Below are positions 19,503 to 29,709 of a stretch of DNA of 64,000 nucleotides, piece by piece (the first letter of the stretch is position 1; every line of letters starts with the position of its first letter). This DNA comes from an uncultured SAR86 cluster bacterium. Lineage in GTDB: Bacteria; Pseudomonadota; Gammaproteobacteria; Magnimaribacterales; TMED112. Under the pieces are notes generated by a model, which worked only from the letters and a program-made list of their open reading frames with translations, made no database searches and had not been told where the DNA came from. A program made the position numbers and the translations under genes. The stretch is from positions 43,764 through 107,763 of the forward strand of contig CABZLG010000001.1 in assembly GCA_902526535.1 (NCBI GenBank), given 5' to 3'.

Positions 19503-21414
19503 GTTTGATATTAAGAATTTTGTAAACCCACATATAGCAAACCTTGAAGACTTTAATTCACAATATAAAGAGTCCATTCAAAATCCAAGTACCTTCTTTC
19601 TCAAAAAAGCTATTTCTTATATTTCTTGGTTTAAAGAGCCAAATATTGGACATAATGGAAACTTTGAAGAGCCAAAATGGTTTGAAGATGGAATACTTAA
19701 TATAAGTTATAACTGCATAGATAGACACGCAAAAAAAAATCCAGAGAAAATTGCAATCATTTGGCAAGGGGATCAAGAAAGTAACTCTAAAAAAATTTCT
19801 TATCAAGAACTTCTAGAAGAAGTTTCAAAATTAGCAAATGGTCTAAAGTCTTTAGGTGTTAAAAAAGGTGACAGAGTTTGCATTTATATGCCCATGATCC
19901 CTGAAGCAGCATATTCAATGTTTGCCTGCATGAGAATAGGGGCCATTCATTCAGTTGTTTTTGGGGGCTTCTCTCCAGAGGCAATTTCATCAAGAATTCT
20001 CGATGCTGATTGCGAATATGTGATTACTGCAAATGAGGGAATTAGAGGCGGCAAGACAATCCCACTTAAGTTCAGTGTAGATAAAGCATTAGAGAAATGT
20101 CCAAAAATTAAAAAAGTGATAGTTTTTCAATACACAAAAACGGATGTTACTTGGAATAGTAAATTAGATATTACTTATAGGGAATTAGTTGCTAATCAGC
20201 CGATACAATGTGAGTGTGCTGAGTTAAAAGCTGAAGACCCTTCATTCATACTTTATACTTCTGGTTCAACAGGAAAGCCTAAAGGAGTGCTGCATACAAC
20301 TGCAGGCTATCTTTTGGGTGCAAATCTTTCATTTAAATATATTTTTGGAATAAGAGATGATGATATACATTGGTGCACTGCAGATGTAGGTTGGATAACA
20401 GGTCATACTTATATTCTTTATGGACCTCTTTCAAATGGAATTACAACAGTAATGTTTGAAGGAGTCCCTACTTATCCTGATCCCTCAAGGTTTTGGAAGG
20501 TATGTGATAAACACAAAGTAAACATTTTTTATACTGCACCTACTGCAATAAGAGCACTCATTGCAAAGGGCGACAAGCATCTTGAAAGTACTTCTCGAGA
20601 TTCAATAAGAGTTCTAGGGACGGTTGGGGAGCCTATTAATCCTGATGTTTGGGAATGGTATTACCATGAGGTAGGCAAAAGTAATTGTGAAGTAGTAGAT
20701 ACTTGGTGGCAGACTGAAACAGGCTCAGTTTTGATATCACCTGTTGCAGGTGTTACTCCAAAAAAACCTGGTTCAGCAACTTTACCATTTTTTGGGGTAA
20801 AACCTTCGCTAGTTGATGGCAATGGAAAAGAGCTTGAAGGAGATGCAAAGGGAAATCTTTGCATAGATTCATCTTGGCCAAGTCAAATTAGAACTGTCTA
20901 TGGCGATCATAAACGAATGACTGATACATACTTTAGTCAATACAAAGGAAAGTATTTTACTGGTGATGGGGCTAAAAGAGATAAAGAGGGCTACTACTGG
21001 GTTACTGGAAGAGTTGATGATGTCTTAAATGTTTCCGGACATAGAATTGGAACTGCAGAAGTTGAGAGTGCAATCGTTAATCATGTAGATGTTGCTGAAG
21101 CAGCAGTTGTAGGGATAGAACACGACATAAAAGGTCAGGCAATTTATGCTTATGTAATTTTAAAGGATAATAATAAAGATAAAAAAATAATTAATGATGA
21201 AATTCTTGAAGAAGTCTCTAAAATAATAGGGAAGATTGCTAAGCCAGAGGCTATTCAATTTACAAGAGATTTGCCAAAGACTAGATCAGGAAAAATCATG
21301 AGAAGAATTTTAAGAAAAATAGCAAATAATGAATTTGAAAATTTAGGTGACACAACTACACTTGCAGATCCCTCAGTAGTTGAAGAGCTCATAAAAAATA
21401 AAAATGAAAGATAA
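19495..21414 (+). CDS. acs: acetyl-CoA synthetase
   Basis: YTSGSTGKPKGVLHTTAGY, ADVGWITGHTYILYGPL, DTWWQTETGS, KTRSGKIMRRILR. Confidence 0.96.
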   Translation: MSKFDIKNFVNPHIANLEDFNSQYKESIQNPSTFFLKKAISYISWFKEPNIGHNGNFEEPKWFEDGILNISYNCIDRHAKKNPEKIAIIWQGDQESNSKKISYQELLEEVSKLANGLKSLGVKKGDRVCIYMPMIPEAAYSMFACMRIGAIHSVVFGGFSPEAISSRILDADCEYVITANEGIRGGKTIPLKFSVDKALEKCPKIKKVIVFQYTKTDVTWNSKLDITYRELVANQPIQCECAELKAEDPSFILYTSGSTGKPKGVLHTTAGYLLGANLSFKYIFGIRDDDIHWCTADVGWITGHTYILYGPLSNGITTVMFEGVPTYPDPSRFWKVCDKHKVNIFYTAPTAIRALIAKGDKHLESTSRDSIRVLGTVGEPINPDVWEWYYHEVGKSNCEVVDTWWQTETGSVLISPVAGVTPKKPGSATLPFFGVKPSLVDGNGKELEGDAKGNLCIDSSWPSQIRTVYGDHKRMTDTYFSQYKGKYFTGDGAKRDKEGYYWVTGRVDDVLNVSGHRIGTAEVESAIVNHVDVAEAAVVGIEHDIKGQAIYAYVILKDNNKDKKIINDEILEEVSKIIGKIAKPEAIQFTRDLPKTRSGKIMRRILRKIANNEFENLGDTTTLADPSVVEELIKNKNER

Positions 21415-22162
21415 CAAACTTGTTTTAATTTCTGGTTCAGGAAGAGGCCTTGGAGCATCTATTGCTGAATCGTTTGCAAACAAAGGATATAAGGTTGCTA
21501 TAAATTACTGTAAGAGTGAAAAACAAGCACACGAATTAGCAGATAAATTAGGCTCTGATGTAATAGCTTTTTATGGAGACGTTTCCTCTAAAGAAGATGT
21601 AGTTGAATTGAATAAGAATATTCGCGACACATTTAAAAAAGGTCCAGACATCTTGGTAAATAATGCTATGACTGAATATTTATTTAATGGTGATTTAAGA
21701 AAAAAAGCTCATGAAGTCACTTGGGGTGAGATTCAAAACCATCTTGATGTAACAATTAAGGGATCATTAAATTTGATACAAGAACTTTTCGATAATATGA
21801 AAAAAAATAATTTTGGAAGGATAATTAATGTTGGAACAAACTTATTTCAGAATCCAGTAGTTCCATATCATGATTATATTATTGCTAAATCTGGTTTATT
21901 AGGATTAACAAGAAGTTTTGCCAAAGATCTTGGTGAATTTGGTATAACGGTCAATATGGTATCTGGAGGTTTGCTTAAAGTTACTGACGCCAGTGCTGCA
22001 ACTCCAGATGAGGTTTTTGATGCAATTGCCTCAATGACTCCATTGCAGAGGGTTACTACAACTAAAGATTTCTCAGATGCATTAATATTTTTTGCTTCAG
22101 ATGAAGCAAGATCAATAACCGGTCAAAATCTTACAGTAGATGGAGGATTAACTTTTAATTAA
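21404..22162 (+). CDS. short-chain dehydrogenase/reductase
   Basis: GSGRGLGASIAESFA, NNAMTEY, YHDYIIAKSGLLG, GQNLTVDGGLTFN. Confidence 0.9.
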   Translation: MKDNKLVLISGSGRGLGASIAESFANKGYKVAINYCKSEKQAHELADKLGSDVIAFYGDVSSKEDVVELNKNIRDTFKKGPDILVNNAMTEYLFNGDLRKKAHEVTWGEIQNHLDVTIKGSLNLIQELFDNMKKNNFGRIINVGTNLFQNPVVPYHDYIIAKSGLLGLTRSFAKDLGEFGITVNMVSGGLLKVTDASAATPDEVFDAIASMTPLQRVTTTKDFSDALIFFASDEARSITGQNLTVDGGLTFN

Positions 22163-22204
22163 AAAAAGACCAGAATTCTGCCAAATATAAACGTTGTTAA
22201 ATGC

Positions 22205-22501
22205 CTAAGAGATTTGTCTAAGATTCTTAAACTTACAAGTCATGAAACCATTTTGATGATTAATCAAGAATGAGTCATTAATTACATTTTTAAAACTGAA
22301 GGAAATTTTATATGGTTTTTTTATAATGCAGCTCTTAGGGGTAATAATGTCACCTTTAAAATAAATATCATCTTTTAATTTAAAAATGATGTCTTCATTT
22401 TTCATAATAAAAATTTGATCTATATCCTTTACAGAAAAATGGTTGTCCGAGTACAACATTGAGCCAAAAAATAATAAAAATAATATTTTGATAGTTTTCA
22501 T
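22205..22501 (-). CDS. small secreted protein of unknown function (98 aa)
   Basis: Start reassigned to MKTIKILFLLFFGSMLYSDNHF (signal peptide; AGGAAAT RBS); the longer tracked start would include the promoter. Confidence 0.65.
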   Translation of the reverse strand: MKTIKILFLLFFGSMLYSDNHFSVKDIDQIFIMKNEDIIFKLKDDIYFKGDIITPKSCIIKKPYKISFSFKNVINDSFLINHQNGFMTCKFKNLRQIS

Positions 22502-22519
22502 ATTTCCTATGTAGTGTAT

Positions 22520-22558
22520 TGTTACAAAACTGTCACTTAAATGTAATATATATGTAAC
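22520..22558 (+). repeat. four TGTnA direct repeats at 11-bp period (Pho-box-like / OmpR-family-like operator)
   Basis: TGTTAC 22520, TGTCAC 22531, TGTAAT 22542, TGTAAC 22553. Confidence 0.55.
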
Positions 22559-22573
22559 TATCTTTTTTGTCAA
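22545..22573 (-). promoter_or_regulatory. sigma-70 promoter of the 22205..22501 gene
   Basis: Minus strand TTGACA (22573-22568), 17-bp spacer, TATATT (22550-22545). Confidence 0.75.
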
Positions 22574-22676
22574 TTAGATGATCAAAAATTAGTCAATTTT
22601 ATTTTGCTTATTCTTTCTAGAATACGTCTTCTTTTGGGGTTTTACCCTCATTTTGTACTTTGGTGTTTTTAGATCT

Positions 22677-23399
22677 TTAGCTATTAGATTTCTTTTTCTT
22701 TTCATTGCTTAATAATAAGCCTAATTCAAATAAAAAATACATAGGCACAGCAAGAAGTATTTGTGAAATTACATCTGGTGGAGTAAAAATCATGCCAAAA
22801 ACAAAACACAAAACAAGAACTATACCTCTGTATTCCTTAATTTTATTTTTATTAAGAATATTTAAAGAAATTAATATATTTACAATTAATGGAACTTGAA
22901 AAGCTGTTCCAAAAGCGAAGGAAAGCGTCAAAGCAAATGAGTAAAATCTAGAAATGTCAGTAGAAATTTCAAGATTACTTGGCCCAACTGTTGAAAAAAA
23001 TGCAAGTGCATTTGGAACAACTAAGAATAAGCAAAAAATAACTCCTATATAAAATAAAATAGTTGCTAAAAATGTTTTTGAAAAAATAGCTAGCTTTTCA
23101 GACTTATATAATCCAGGCGCCATGAAGCTTAAAATTTGCCAAATAAATATTGGAAGTGAGACTAAAAAAGCAATAAATAGTACAAGTTTCAAAGGAATCA
23201 AAAATGGCGAAGTTACTTCAATAGCAATTAGAGTCTTTTGATCTACTAAATCTAAGAAATGCAAAAAACCATCAAATAAATAATTTGTAAAAGGCAGCAA
23301 AACAATAAATGAAATTATAAAAATAGTAATTGAAAATAAAATTCTATTTCTTAATTCTCCAAAGTGAGATGAAAGACTACTGCTCATCTTCTTTATCAA
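22677..23399 (-). CDS. tatC: Sec-independent translocase TatC
   Basis: HFGELRNRILFS N-terminus, six TMs, MAPGLYKSEK, GMIFTPPDVISQ. Confidence 0.95.
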   Translation of the reverse strand: MIKKMSSSLSSHFGELRNRILFSITIFIISFIVLLPFTNYLFDGFLHFLDLVDQKTLIAIEVTSPFLIPLKLVLFIAFLVSLPIFIWQILSFMAPGLYKSEKLAIFSKTFLATILFYIGVIFCLFLVVPNALAFFSTVGPSNLEISTDISRFYSFALTLSFAFGTAFQVPLIVNILISLNILNKNKIKEYRGIVLVLCFVFGMIFTPPDVISQILLAVPMYFLFELGLLLSNEKKKKSNS

Positions 23400-23613
23400 A
23401 CTCTTTCATTTTTTTTTCGTTAAAGACTTCTTGCTTTAATTCTTGATAATTAAACTCTCTCTCTAAGTCTTCTTTTGCATTATCAAATGTAGAGCGGATC
23501 TTAATAAAAGACTTCATTAGATCCCTTAAGTATTTTGATATTTTTTCTGGTTTTGCGGCAACAAAAAAAACCAGAATAATAATAAAAAGTTCAGGAATTC
23601 CTATCTGAATCAT
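23377..23613 (-). CDS. tatB: Sec-independent translocase TatB
   Basis: [32 protein letters not shown]; between tatA and tatC. Confidence 0.82.
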   Translation of the reverse strand: MIQIGIPELFIIILVFFVAAKPEKISKYLRDLMKSFIKIRSTFDNAKEDLEREFNYQELKQEVFNEKKMKEFDKEDEQ

Positions 23614-23749
23614 TATCCTCTTTAATCTCTTTTTTGAAACCTTTCAAAGCTTTTCCTATATCACTTCCCAAAGTTCTTAATCTTTTAGTTCCAAAAACTA
23701 AGATTATTATTGCTAGAACAACAATTATCTGCAGCCAACCAATGGTCAT
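23591..23749 (-). CDS. tatA: Sec-independent translocase TatA, 52 aa; absent from ORF track
   Basis: Hand-translated: [52 protein letters not shown]; FGTKRLRxLGSDIGxAxKGFKK is the TatA hinge/amphipathic motif; ATGA overlap with ubiB stop. Confidence 0.95.
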   Translation of the reverse strand: MTIGWLQIIVVLAIIILVFGTKRLRTLGSDIGKALKGFKKEIKEDNDSDRNS

Positions 23750-25137
23750 TTCATATCTCCATAGTTTTGATCAAATATTTCTTGTGTTTCCTCAAATCTT
23801 TTCACAATCATATATGTAAGTATATGTTTTTTTGATACAAGATACTTTACAAGTCCTTTAACACTATACTTATCTTTAAACCATGTTTTTAAGAACGGAT
23901 TTGCCACACTCCAAAAATCTAATTCAGGATAAATTTGTCTACCCATACCCTCGATATGAACTAAAGTTTTAATTAAAAGCAAAAAATCATTGTCTAAGTA
24001 AAGATTAAATGGTCTCATAGCTTCTAGAAGATTTAATAAAAGCTCACCAAATAAAATCTGAGACAGAGGTTTATCTAATAAATGTTCACAATTAATTCTT
24101 AAAATATTTTCTAATTCCTCAGTTTTTGTATCCTCACTCACCCAATTGGCAAAAATGAAAAGTTGAGCCAAAGAATAAAAATCTTTTTTTAGTAAAGAAG
24201 ATATCATCTGTGCAATTAATATTTGATTAGACTCAGATAATGAACCACATATGGCGTAATCAACTGCATAGTAAAAAGGTTTTTTTGGCGATGTTTTAGC
24301 AGCAAAAATATTTCCAGGATGCATATCAGCATGAAAAAAATTATCTTGAAAAACTTGTTTTAAAAAAATTTTTACCCCACTCTCTGCCAAAGCTTTAAGG
24401 TTTAACTTATATTTCTTTAACTCTTTAATATTTGTAACAGGAATTCCATCAATATATTCCATAACAATTATTTTTTTGGTCGTATATTTTTCTACAATCG
24501 CGGGCACATAAAGAAAACTACTATCTTGAAAATTCTCGTATGTCTTTTTTGCATTATTTGCTTCTAAACGAAAATCTAATTCATTATTAATAACTCTTTC
24601 GTAATCATTGATGATTTTCATTAAATCTATTCTTGGATACGATTTTATAAAAAACCTTAATATCCTAATTCCAAATTTTACGAGGTTAATATCTCTTAGA
24701 ATCTTTTCTTTAAGATCCGGCCTTTGAACTTTTACAACAAATTTCTTTTTATCCATAAAAAAAACATGTACCTGTGCAAGTGATGCTGACGAAAGTGGTG
24801 TTTTGTCCATGTTATTTAGAATATTTTTAGATTTTTTCCCCAGTTCATTTTCAATGGTTTTTTTAATGTAATTAAACGATACTGCTTCACAATCATCAGT
24901 AAGCTTATTTAACTCTTTGGAGAGTTTTTTTGACACTAAATCTGTTCTAGTAGAGAGTAATTGGCCTAATTTTATATAGACTGGTCCAAAATCTTCTAAA
25001 ATCTCTTTAAAATTTTGTTCTGGATTTTTTTTATTTATAAATGGTACTAATAGAAAGTTGTATCTAATTCCAAATGTAGAAAATATTCCAGATGCCCGTA
25101 CTTTGAATAATATATAAAAAAGTCTTAAAACGTTCAT
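23746..25137 (-). CDS. ubiB: ubiquinone biosynthesis atypical kinase UbiB (ABC1/ADCK)
   Basis: [18 protein letters not shown] KxGQ motif, [17 protein letters not shown]. Confidence 0.93.
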   Translation of the reverse strand: MNVLRLFYILFKVRASGIFSTFGIRYNFLLVPFINKKNPEQNFKEILEDFGPVYIKLGQLLSTRTDLVSKKLSKELNKLTDDCEAVSFNYIKKTIENELGKKSKNILNNMDKTPLSSASLAQVHVFFMDKKKFVVKVQRPDLKEKILRDINLVKFGIRILRFFIKSYPRIDLMKIINDYERVINNELDFRLEANNAKKTYENFQDSSFLYVPAIVEKYTTKKIIVMEYIDGIPVTNIKELKKYKLNLKALAESGVKIFLKQVFQDNFFHADMHPGNIFAAKTSPKKPFYYAVDYAICGSLSESNQILIAQMISSLLKKDFYSLAQLFIFANWVSEDTKTEELENILRINCEHLLDKPLSQILFGELLLNLLEAMRPFNLYLDNDFLLLIKTLVHIEGMGRQIYPELDFWSVANPFLKTWFKDKYSVKGLVKYLVSKKHILTYMIVKRFEETQEIFDQNYGDMK

Positions 25138-25883
25138 TTAATACCAGAATGAATACATACTATTCCGTTTGTTAGATCTTCAAATAAAACTTTTGAAAAT
25201 TTATTTTTTTTCAACATTGATTTCAGTTCTTTCTGATTTTCATGAGTTCTAATTGATTTAACTAAATACTCATAACTTTTTTTATCATCTGAGACTAATT
25301 TACCAATTGTTGGAATAATTTTGTAACTATAAAAATCATATAGTTTTGAAAAAGCCACATTATTAACTTTTGAAAACTCAAGAATTCTTAAAGAACCACC
25401 TTTTTTTAATATTCTATAAATCTCTTTTAATGACCTATCCTTATCTGAAAAGTTTCTAAATCCAAATGAAATTAAGACATGATCAAAAAAATTATTCTCG
25501 AATGGCAAAGACTCAGCCTCACTTATTGCAAATTTAGATTTATTTATAAAACCTTCGTCCGCAGCTCGCTCCTTTGCTTTAAGTATCATCTCCTTATTCT
25601 GATCAACTAACCAAATATTTGATGAAGGGGAATGTTCATAAATTAATTTAGCGATATCTCCTGTGCCTGAAGCTAAGTCAAGAATTTTAGATTTATCTTT
25701 GATATTTGTGTTTTTTACAAATTGCTTCTTCCAAGCCCTGTGAAGACCAAAGGACATTAAATCATTCATCAGGTCATAATTATCAGCAACTTGAGAGAAG
25801 ATTTTATTTACTCCCTTCGTTTTTGTTTTTTTTTCAACCTTCTCGTCTCCAAAAAATACTTTTTGATTATCTTTACTGGTCAT
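25134..25883 (-). CDS. ubiE: ubiquinone/menaquinone methyltransferase UbiE
   Basis: YDLMNDLMSFGLHRAWKKQFV, LDLASGTGDIA, GFRNFSDK. Confidence 0.95.
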   Translation of the reverse strand: MTSKDNQKVFFGDEKVEKKTKTKGVNKIFSQVADNYDLMNDLMSFGLHRAWKKQFVKNTNIKDKSKILDLASGTGDIAKLIYEHSPSSNIWLVDQNKEMILKAKERAADEGFINKSKFAISEAESLPFENNFFDHVLISFGFRNFSDKDRSLKEIYRILKKGGSLRILEFSKVNNVAFSKLYDFYSYKIIPTIGKLVSDDKKSYEYLVKSIRTHENQKELKSMLKKNKFSKVLFEDLTNGIVCIHSGIK

Positions 25884-25913
25884 ATAGAATTATTGTTTGA
25901 ATAGAGAGTATAA

Positions 25914-26450
25914 ATGACAAATACAAATTTTCTAGCTTGGGTAGATTTAGAAATGACAGGTTTAGACCCTGAAAAACACCATATCATTGAAATTGGAAGT
26001 CTGATTACTGATGAGAATTTGAATATAGTTGAGGAAGGTCCAAATATTGCAATTTCGCAACAACAAGATGTTCTTGATTTAATGGATGAGTGGAATGTGA
26101 ACCAACATTCTAAAACTGGATTAATTGAGTTAATTAAAAAAAGTGAAGTAAATATAAAAGAAGCAGAACTTAAAACACTTGAATTTTTTAAAAAACATTT
26201 AAAACAACACTCCTCGCCCCTTTGTGGTAGTAGTATTTCTCATGATAGACGTTTCTTAATCAAATATATGCCAAAACTTGCAAACCATTTCCATTACAGA
26301 CATATAGATGTAACTTCTTTTAAAGAGTCACTAAAAAGATGGGATAAAGATTTTATAGAGTATAAGAAAAAAGCATCTCATAGGGCTATGGATGACATAA
26401 GAGAATCTGTAGAAGAGCTAAGGTATTACAAAGAAAAATATATTAAATAA
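25914..26450 (+). CDS. orn: oligoribonuclease
   Basis: LAWVDLEMTGLDPEKHHIIEIGSLITD, CGSSISHDRRFL, SHRAMDDIRESVEELRYY. Confidence 0.96.
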   Translation: MTNTNFLAWVDLEMTGLDPEKHHIIEIGSLITDENLNIVEEGPNIAISQQQDVLDLMDEWNVNQHSKTGLIELIKKSEVNIKEAELKTLEFFKKHLKQHSSPLCGSSISHDRRFLIKYMPKLANHFHYRHIDVTSFKESLKRWDKDFIEYKKKASHRAMDDIRESVEELRYYKEKYIK

Positions 26451-28032
26451 TTTTCTTCTTGTGATTTAGTTCAAATGTTTTTAGAACAAATCTTTCATAA
26501 GTTTTATTTTTAACAGTATCAACACCTACAAATGAGACTTGCCCGGAGTATTGGTTTAGCTTAAGTGTTAAGTAACCTCTATTTCTTAAATTTGTCCAAA
26601 CTAAATCTTTATTAATTTTTGTTACAGCTTTTTCAAGTGGTCTGACATCAAGTCCTCGGAATTCCTCGGATCCACCTGGCGCAGAAACTGATGGTGTGCC
26701 AAACTCAACTCCCTTAAATGTTCCAGAATTATCAGAAATATTTCCAGCCCAACAATTATGAGTATCACCTGCTAGAAAAATATTGTTTGATGAAGTATTT
26801 ATAGAATTTAAAAATCTTTCTCTATCTGCTGGATAGCCGTCCCATGCGTCTGTGTTATAAGGCAAATTTAAATTATTAATATATTTCAGAAATGTTGCTT
26901 GTGTTGAGAGATTATCAAGCATTTCAGATGGAAGAGGTGGTAATACAACTTTAGAAATTAAAACTTGTTGACCAAAAACATTCCAAAAAAATTTCTTCTT
27001 AGTTTCTTTAGCTATAAACCCTAGTTGTTCTCTACCTATAAGACTACGCTTTTCATTGTTAAGATCATTTAGAAACTTATTTTTATCAAATTTCCCATCA
27101 TTAATGTAGCTTGCATAACTAACTTGTTTATCTCTATTACTTAGTCTTGTATCGAGAATGATTAAATTTATCAAGTTGCCAATCTCAAAATTTCTCCAAC
27201 CTCTTTCTTTTGAATATTTTTCTCTGATAGGCATCCATTCATAATATGCTTTTAACGCTGTTCTTTTTCTTAAATCAAATTTACCTTCAATTTTTTGATG
27301 ATTTTCTGCACCATATTTCCATGCATCATTCGTTACTTCGTGATCATCCCAGATGGGAACCATAGGACGTGATTGATGTAATTTTTGAAGATTTTTGTCA
27401 GTTTTATACTGTGCGTGTCTGAGTCTATAGTCATGAAGAGTAAGAATTTCTTTTTCAGGGATTGGGATTCGCCCTAATTTATCTGCATCTTGTGTAGCAT
27501 AACCACCATTTTCATATTCGTAAATGTAATCCCCAAGATGTATGTTGAGATCAATGCTTTTATCTTCTGCTGCATCTTTATAAACATTAAAAAAACCTGC
27601 AGGGTGATTAGAGCAGCTAAAAATCGCAAGCTTATATTCTTTAACGTTTCCTTTTGGAAGTGTTGATGTTATACCAATTGGTGAATACGTATCAGTACAA
27701 ATAAAGCGAAAGTAAAACTTAGTTCCTGGAGGAAATTTAGCAAGATTTACATCAGCTTTGACTGTAAAATCTTTCTTTCTGTTTGTATGAAGAGTTCCAG
27801 TTGATGAGATTTTTGAAAAATCTTTATTTTTTGATATCTGGTAAATTACTTTTTGTGACGAATCAAAGTTTTCTGGTGTAACTCTAGTCCAAATAATTAC
27901 CTTGCTATTTGTTGGATCACCACTTGCTACACCATGTAAAAATTTTACTTTGTTAATCTTTTTTTGAACAGCAGCTAGTGCTGGCATAAAGAATAAAAGA
28001 GATAATGATTTAAGAAATGATCGTCTATTCAT
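26443..28032 (-). CDS. PhoD-family alkaline phosphatase, predicted Tat substrate
   Basis: NRRSFLKSL twin-arginine leader; FLHGVASGDPTNSKVIIWTRVTP, HLGDYIYEYENGGY, IWDDHEVTND, LAGDTHN. Confidence 0.93.
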   Translation of the reverse strand: MNRRSFLKSLSLLFFMPALAAVQKKINKVKFLHGVASGDPTNSKVIIWTRVTPENFDSSQKVIYQISKNKDFSKISSTGTLHTNRKKDFTVKADVNLAKFPPGTKFYFRFICTDTYSPIGITSTLPKGNVKEYKLAIFSCSNHPAGFFNVYKDAAEDKSIDLNIHLGDYIYEYENGGYATQDADKLGRIPIPEKEILTLHDYRLRHAQYKTDKNLQKLHQSRPMVPIWDDHEVTNDAWKYGAENHQKIEGKFDLRKRTALKAYYEWMPIREKYSKERGWRNFEIGNLINLIILDTRLSNRDKQVSYASYINDGKFDKNKFLNDLNNEKRSLIGREQLGFIAKETKKKFFWNVFGQQVLISKVVLPPLPSEMLDNLSTQATFLKYINNLNLPYNTDAWDGYPADRERFLNSINTSSNNIFLAGDTHNCWAGNISDNSGTFKGVEFGTPSVSAPGGSEEFRGLDVRPLEKAVTKINKDLVWTNLRNRGYLTLKLNQYSGQVSFVGVDTVKNKTYERFVLKTFELNHKKKII

Positions 28033-28043
28033 AATATAAATTT

Positions 28044-28367
28044 TTATTTTGTCTTATCAGGCACTATATTCATAGGGAATTGAGCTAGATTCTTTGAATC
28101 AGCTTTAGAAATTTTTGACTTACCGATTTCGTTAACAACATCAATTCTGACAATTGAGTTTATAGGTAAAAGAGTTTTTTGCACATCTGAAAATTCAGCT
28201 TTTAATTTTTCTTCAGACGTGTCTACAACTAAATTATTTTTTGTATCAAAAATATAGCCCTCAATTTCAAGAAAAGCGTAAAAATCACTTTGGTATATAT
28301 TTTTTGCGTAAATTTCGTATACTTCTCCAACTTGAAAAAATTTAATTTTGTAAATTTTTTGTTTCAC
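28044..28367 (-). CDS. conserved hypothetical protein, probably DUF1820 family
   Basis: 107 aa, GEVYEIYAKNIYQSDFYAFLEIEGYIF; divergent from miaB; family call from memory. Confidence 0.55.
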   Translation of the reverse strand: MKQKIYKIKFFQVGEVYEIYAKNIYQSDFYAFLEIEGYIFDTKNNLVVDTSEEKLKAEFSDVQKTLLPINSIVRIDVVNEIGKSKISKADSKNLAQFPMNIVPDKTK

Positions 28368-28379
28368 TATAATAAGAAT

Positions 28380-29705
28380 ATGCCAAAAAAATTATACATC
28401 AAAACACATGGCTGTCAGATGAATGAGTACGATTCAGAAAAGATGGCAAAGATACTAAAACAAGAAGCAAATTTTGAGATCACAAATTCAGAACATGAGG
28501 CAGATCTTATCGTTTTGAATACTTGCTCTATTCGTGAGAAAGCTCAAGAAAGAGTATTTCATCAGATTGGTAGATGGAGAAAGATTAAAAATAAAAAGCC
28601 AGGTCTCAAAATAGCAGTTGGTGGATGTGTTGCATCACAAGAGGGCGATAAAATTATAAAAAGAGCACCAGAGGTTGATATTGTTTTTGGCCCACAATCA
28701 CTCCATCGTTTACCGGAGCTTTACAAAAAGAAAGAAAAAGCAAAAAAAGCTCAAATTGACATATCTTTTCCAAAATTAGAAAAATTTTCTCATATGCCTG
28801 CTCCAGATAAAGGAGAACCATCATCCTTTGTTTCAATAATGGAAGGGTGTAATAAATATTGCTCCTTTTGTGTGGTGCCGATGACAAGAGGCCATGAAGT
28901 ATCAAGAACTGTTGAGGATATTCTTAGTGAGGTGAAGCTCTTATCTAAAAAGGGAACAGCTGAAATTCATTATTTAGGACAAAACGTTAATAACTTTAAA
29001 GGAACATATAGAGGTCAAGTTTCTTCACTTGCAAATCTTATTGAGTTAACTGGAAAAATCGATGGCATAAAAAGAATTCGATTTACTACGAGTCATCCAC
29101 ACGAATTTAAAGATGATCTTGTTGAGGCTTATGCAAATGTTCCTCAATTGGTAAGCCATGTACATCTTCCAATTCAAAGTGGCTCTGATCGTATACTCAA
29201 ACTTATGAGAAGAAGATACGACACAAATAAGTACTTAAAATTAGTTGAAAAAATTAAAAAAATAAGACCTGAAATACGTTTCTCATCAGATTTTATTGTT
29301 GGTTTTCCTGGTGAAACTGAAGAAGATTTTTTGGCCACTATGAATATAGTTAAAAAAATAAAATTTGATACTTCATACAGCTTTATATACAGTCAAAGAC
29401 CAAATACGCCTGCATCTCAAATGGAAGATAATGTGCCAGATAAAGTCAAAAAAGACAGGCTAGATTTATTACAAGAAAGATTAAATCATATATCTTTTGG
29501 TTATAGTAGAAAGCTAGTAGGTACAAAGCAGAATTGCCTAGTTATGGGAGTATCCAAAAAAGATCCTGGCCAGCTTCAAGCAAGAACAATCTGTGATAGA
29601 GTGGTAAATTTTCAGTCAGATGACTATGATTTAATCGGGCAATTGGTTAATATTCAGGTTAATGAAGCATTGCCTAACTCACTTAGAGGCGTAATAAATA
29701 ATTAA
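28380..29705 (+). CDS. miaB: tRNA-2-methylthio-N6-dimethylallyladenosine synthase
   Basis: Start set to MPKKLYIKTHGCQMNEYDSEKM; EGCNKYCSFCVVPMTRG radical-SAM CxxxCxxC. Confidence 0.97.
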   Translation: MPKKLYIKTHGCQMNEYDSEKMAKILKQEANFEITNSEHEADLIVLNTCSIREKAQERVFHQIGRWRKIKNKKPGLKIAVGGCVASQEGDKIIKRAPEVDIVFGPQSLHRLPELYKKKEKAKKAQIDISFPKLEKFSHMPAPDKGEPSSFVSIMEGCNKYCSFCVVPMTRGHEVSRTVEDILSEVKLLSKKGTAEIHYLGQNVNNFKGTYRGQVSSLANLIELTGKIDGIKRIRFTTSHPHEFKDDLVEAYANVPQLVSHVHLPIQSGSDRILKLMRRRYDTNKYLKLVEKIKKIRPEIRFSSDFIVGFPGETEEDFLATMNIVKKIKFDTSYSFIYSQRPNTPASQMEDNVPDKVKKDRLDLLQERLNHISFGYSRKLVGTKQNCLVMGVSKKDPGQLQARTICDRVVNFQSDDYDLIGQLVNIQVNEALPNSLRGVINN

Positions 29706-29709
29706 ATAC

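Noticed and set aside
22171-22180. CAGAATTCTG palindrome after the SDR gene
   Set aside because: 10 bp only, no T-tract and no sign of function
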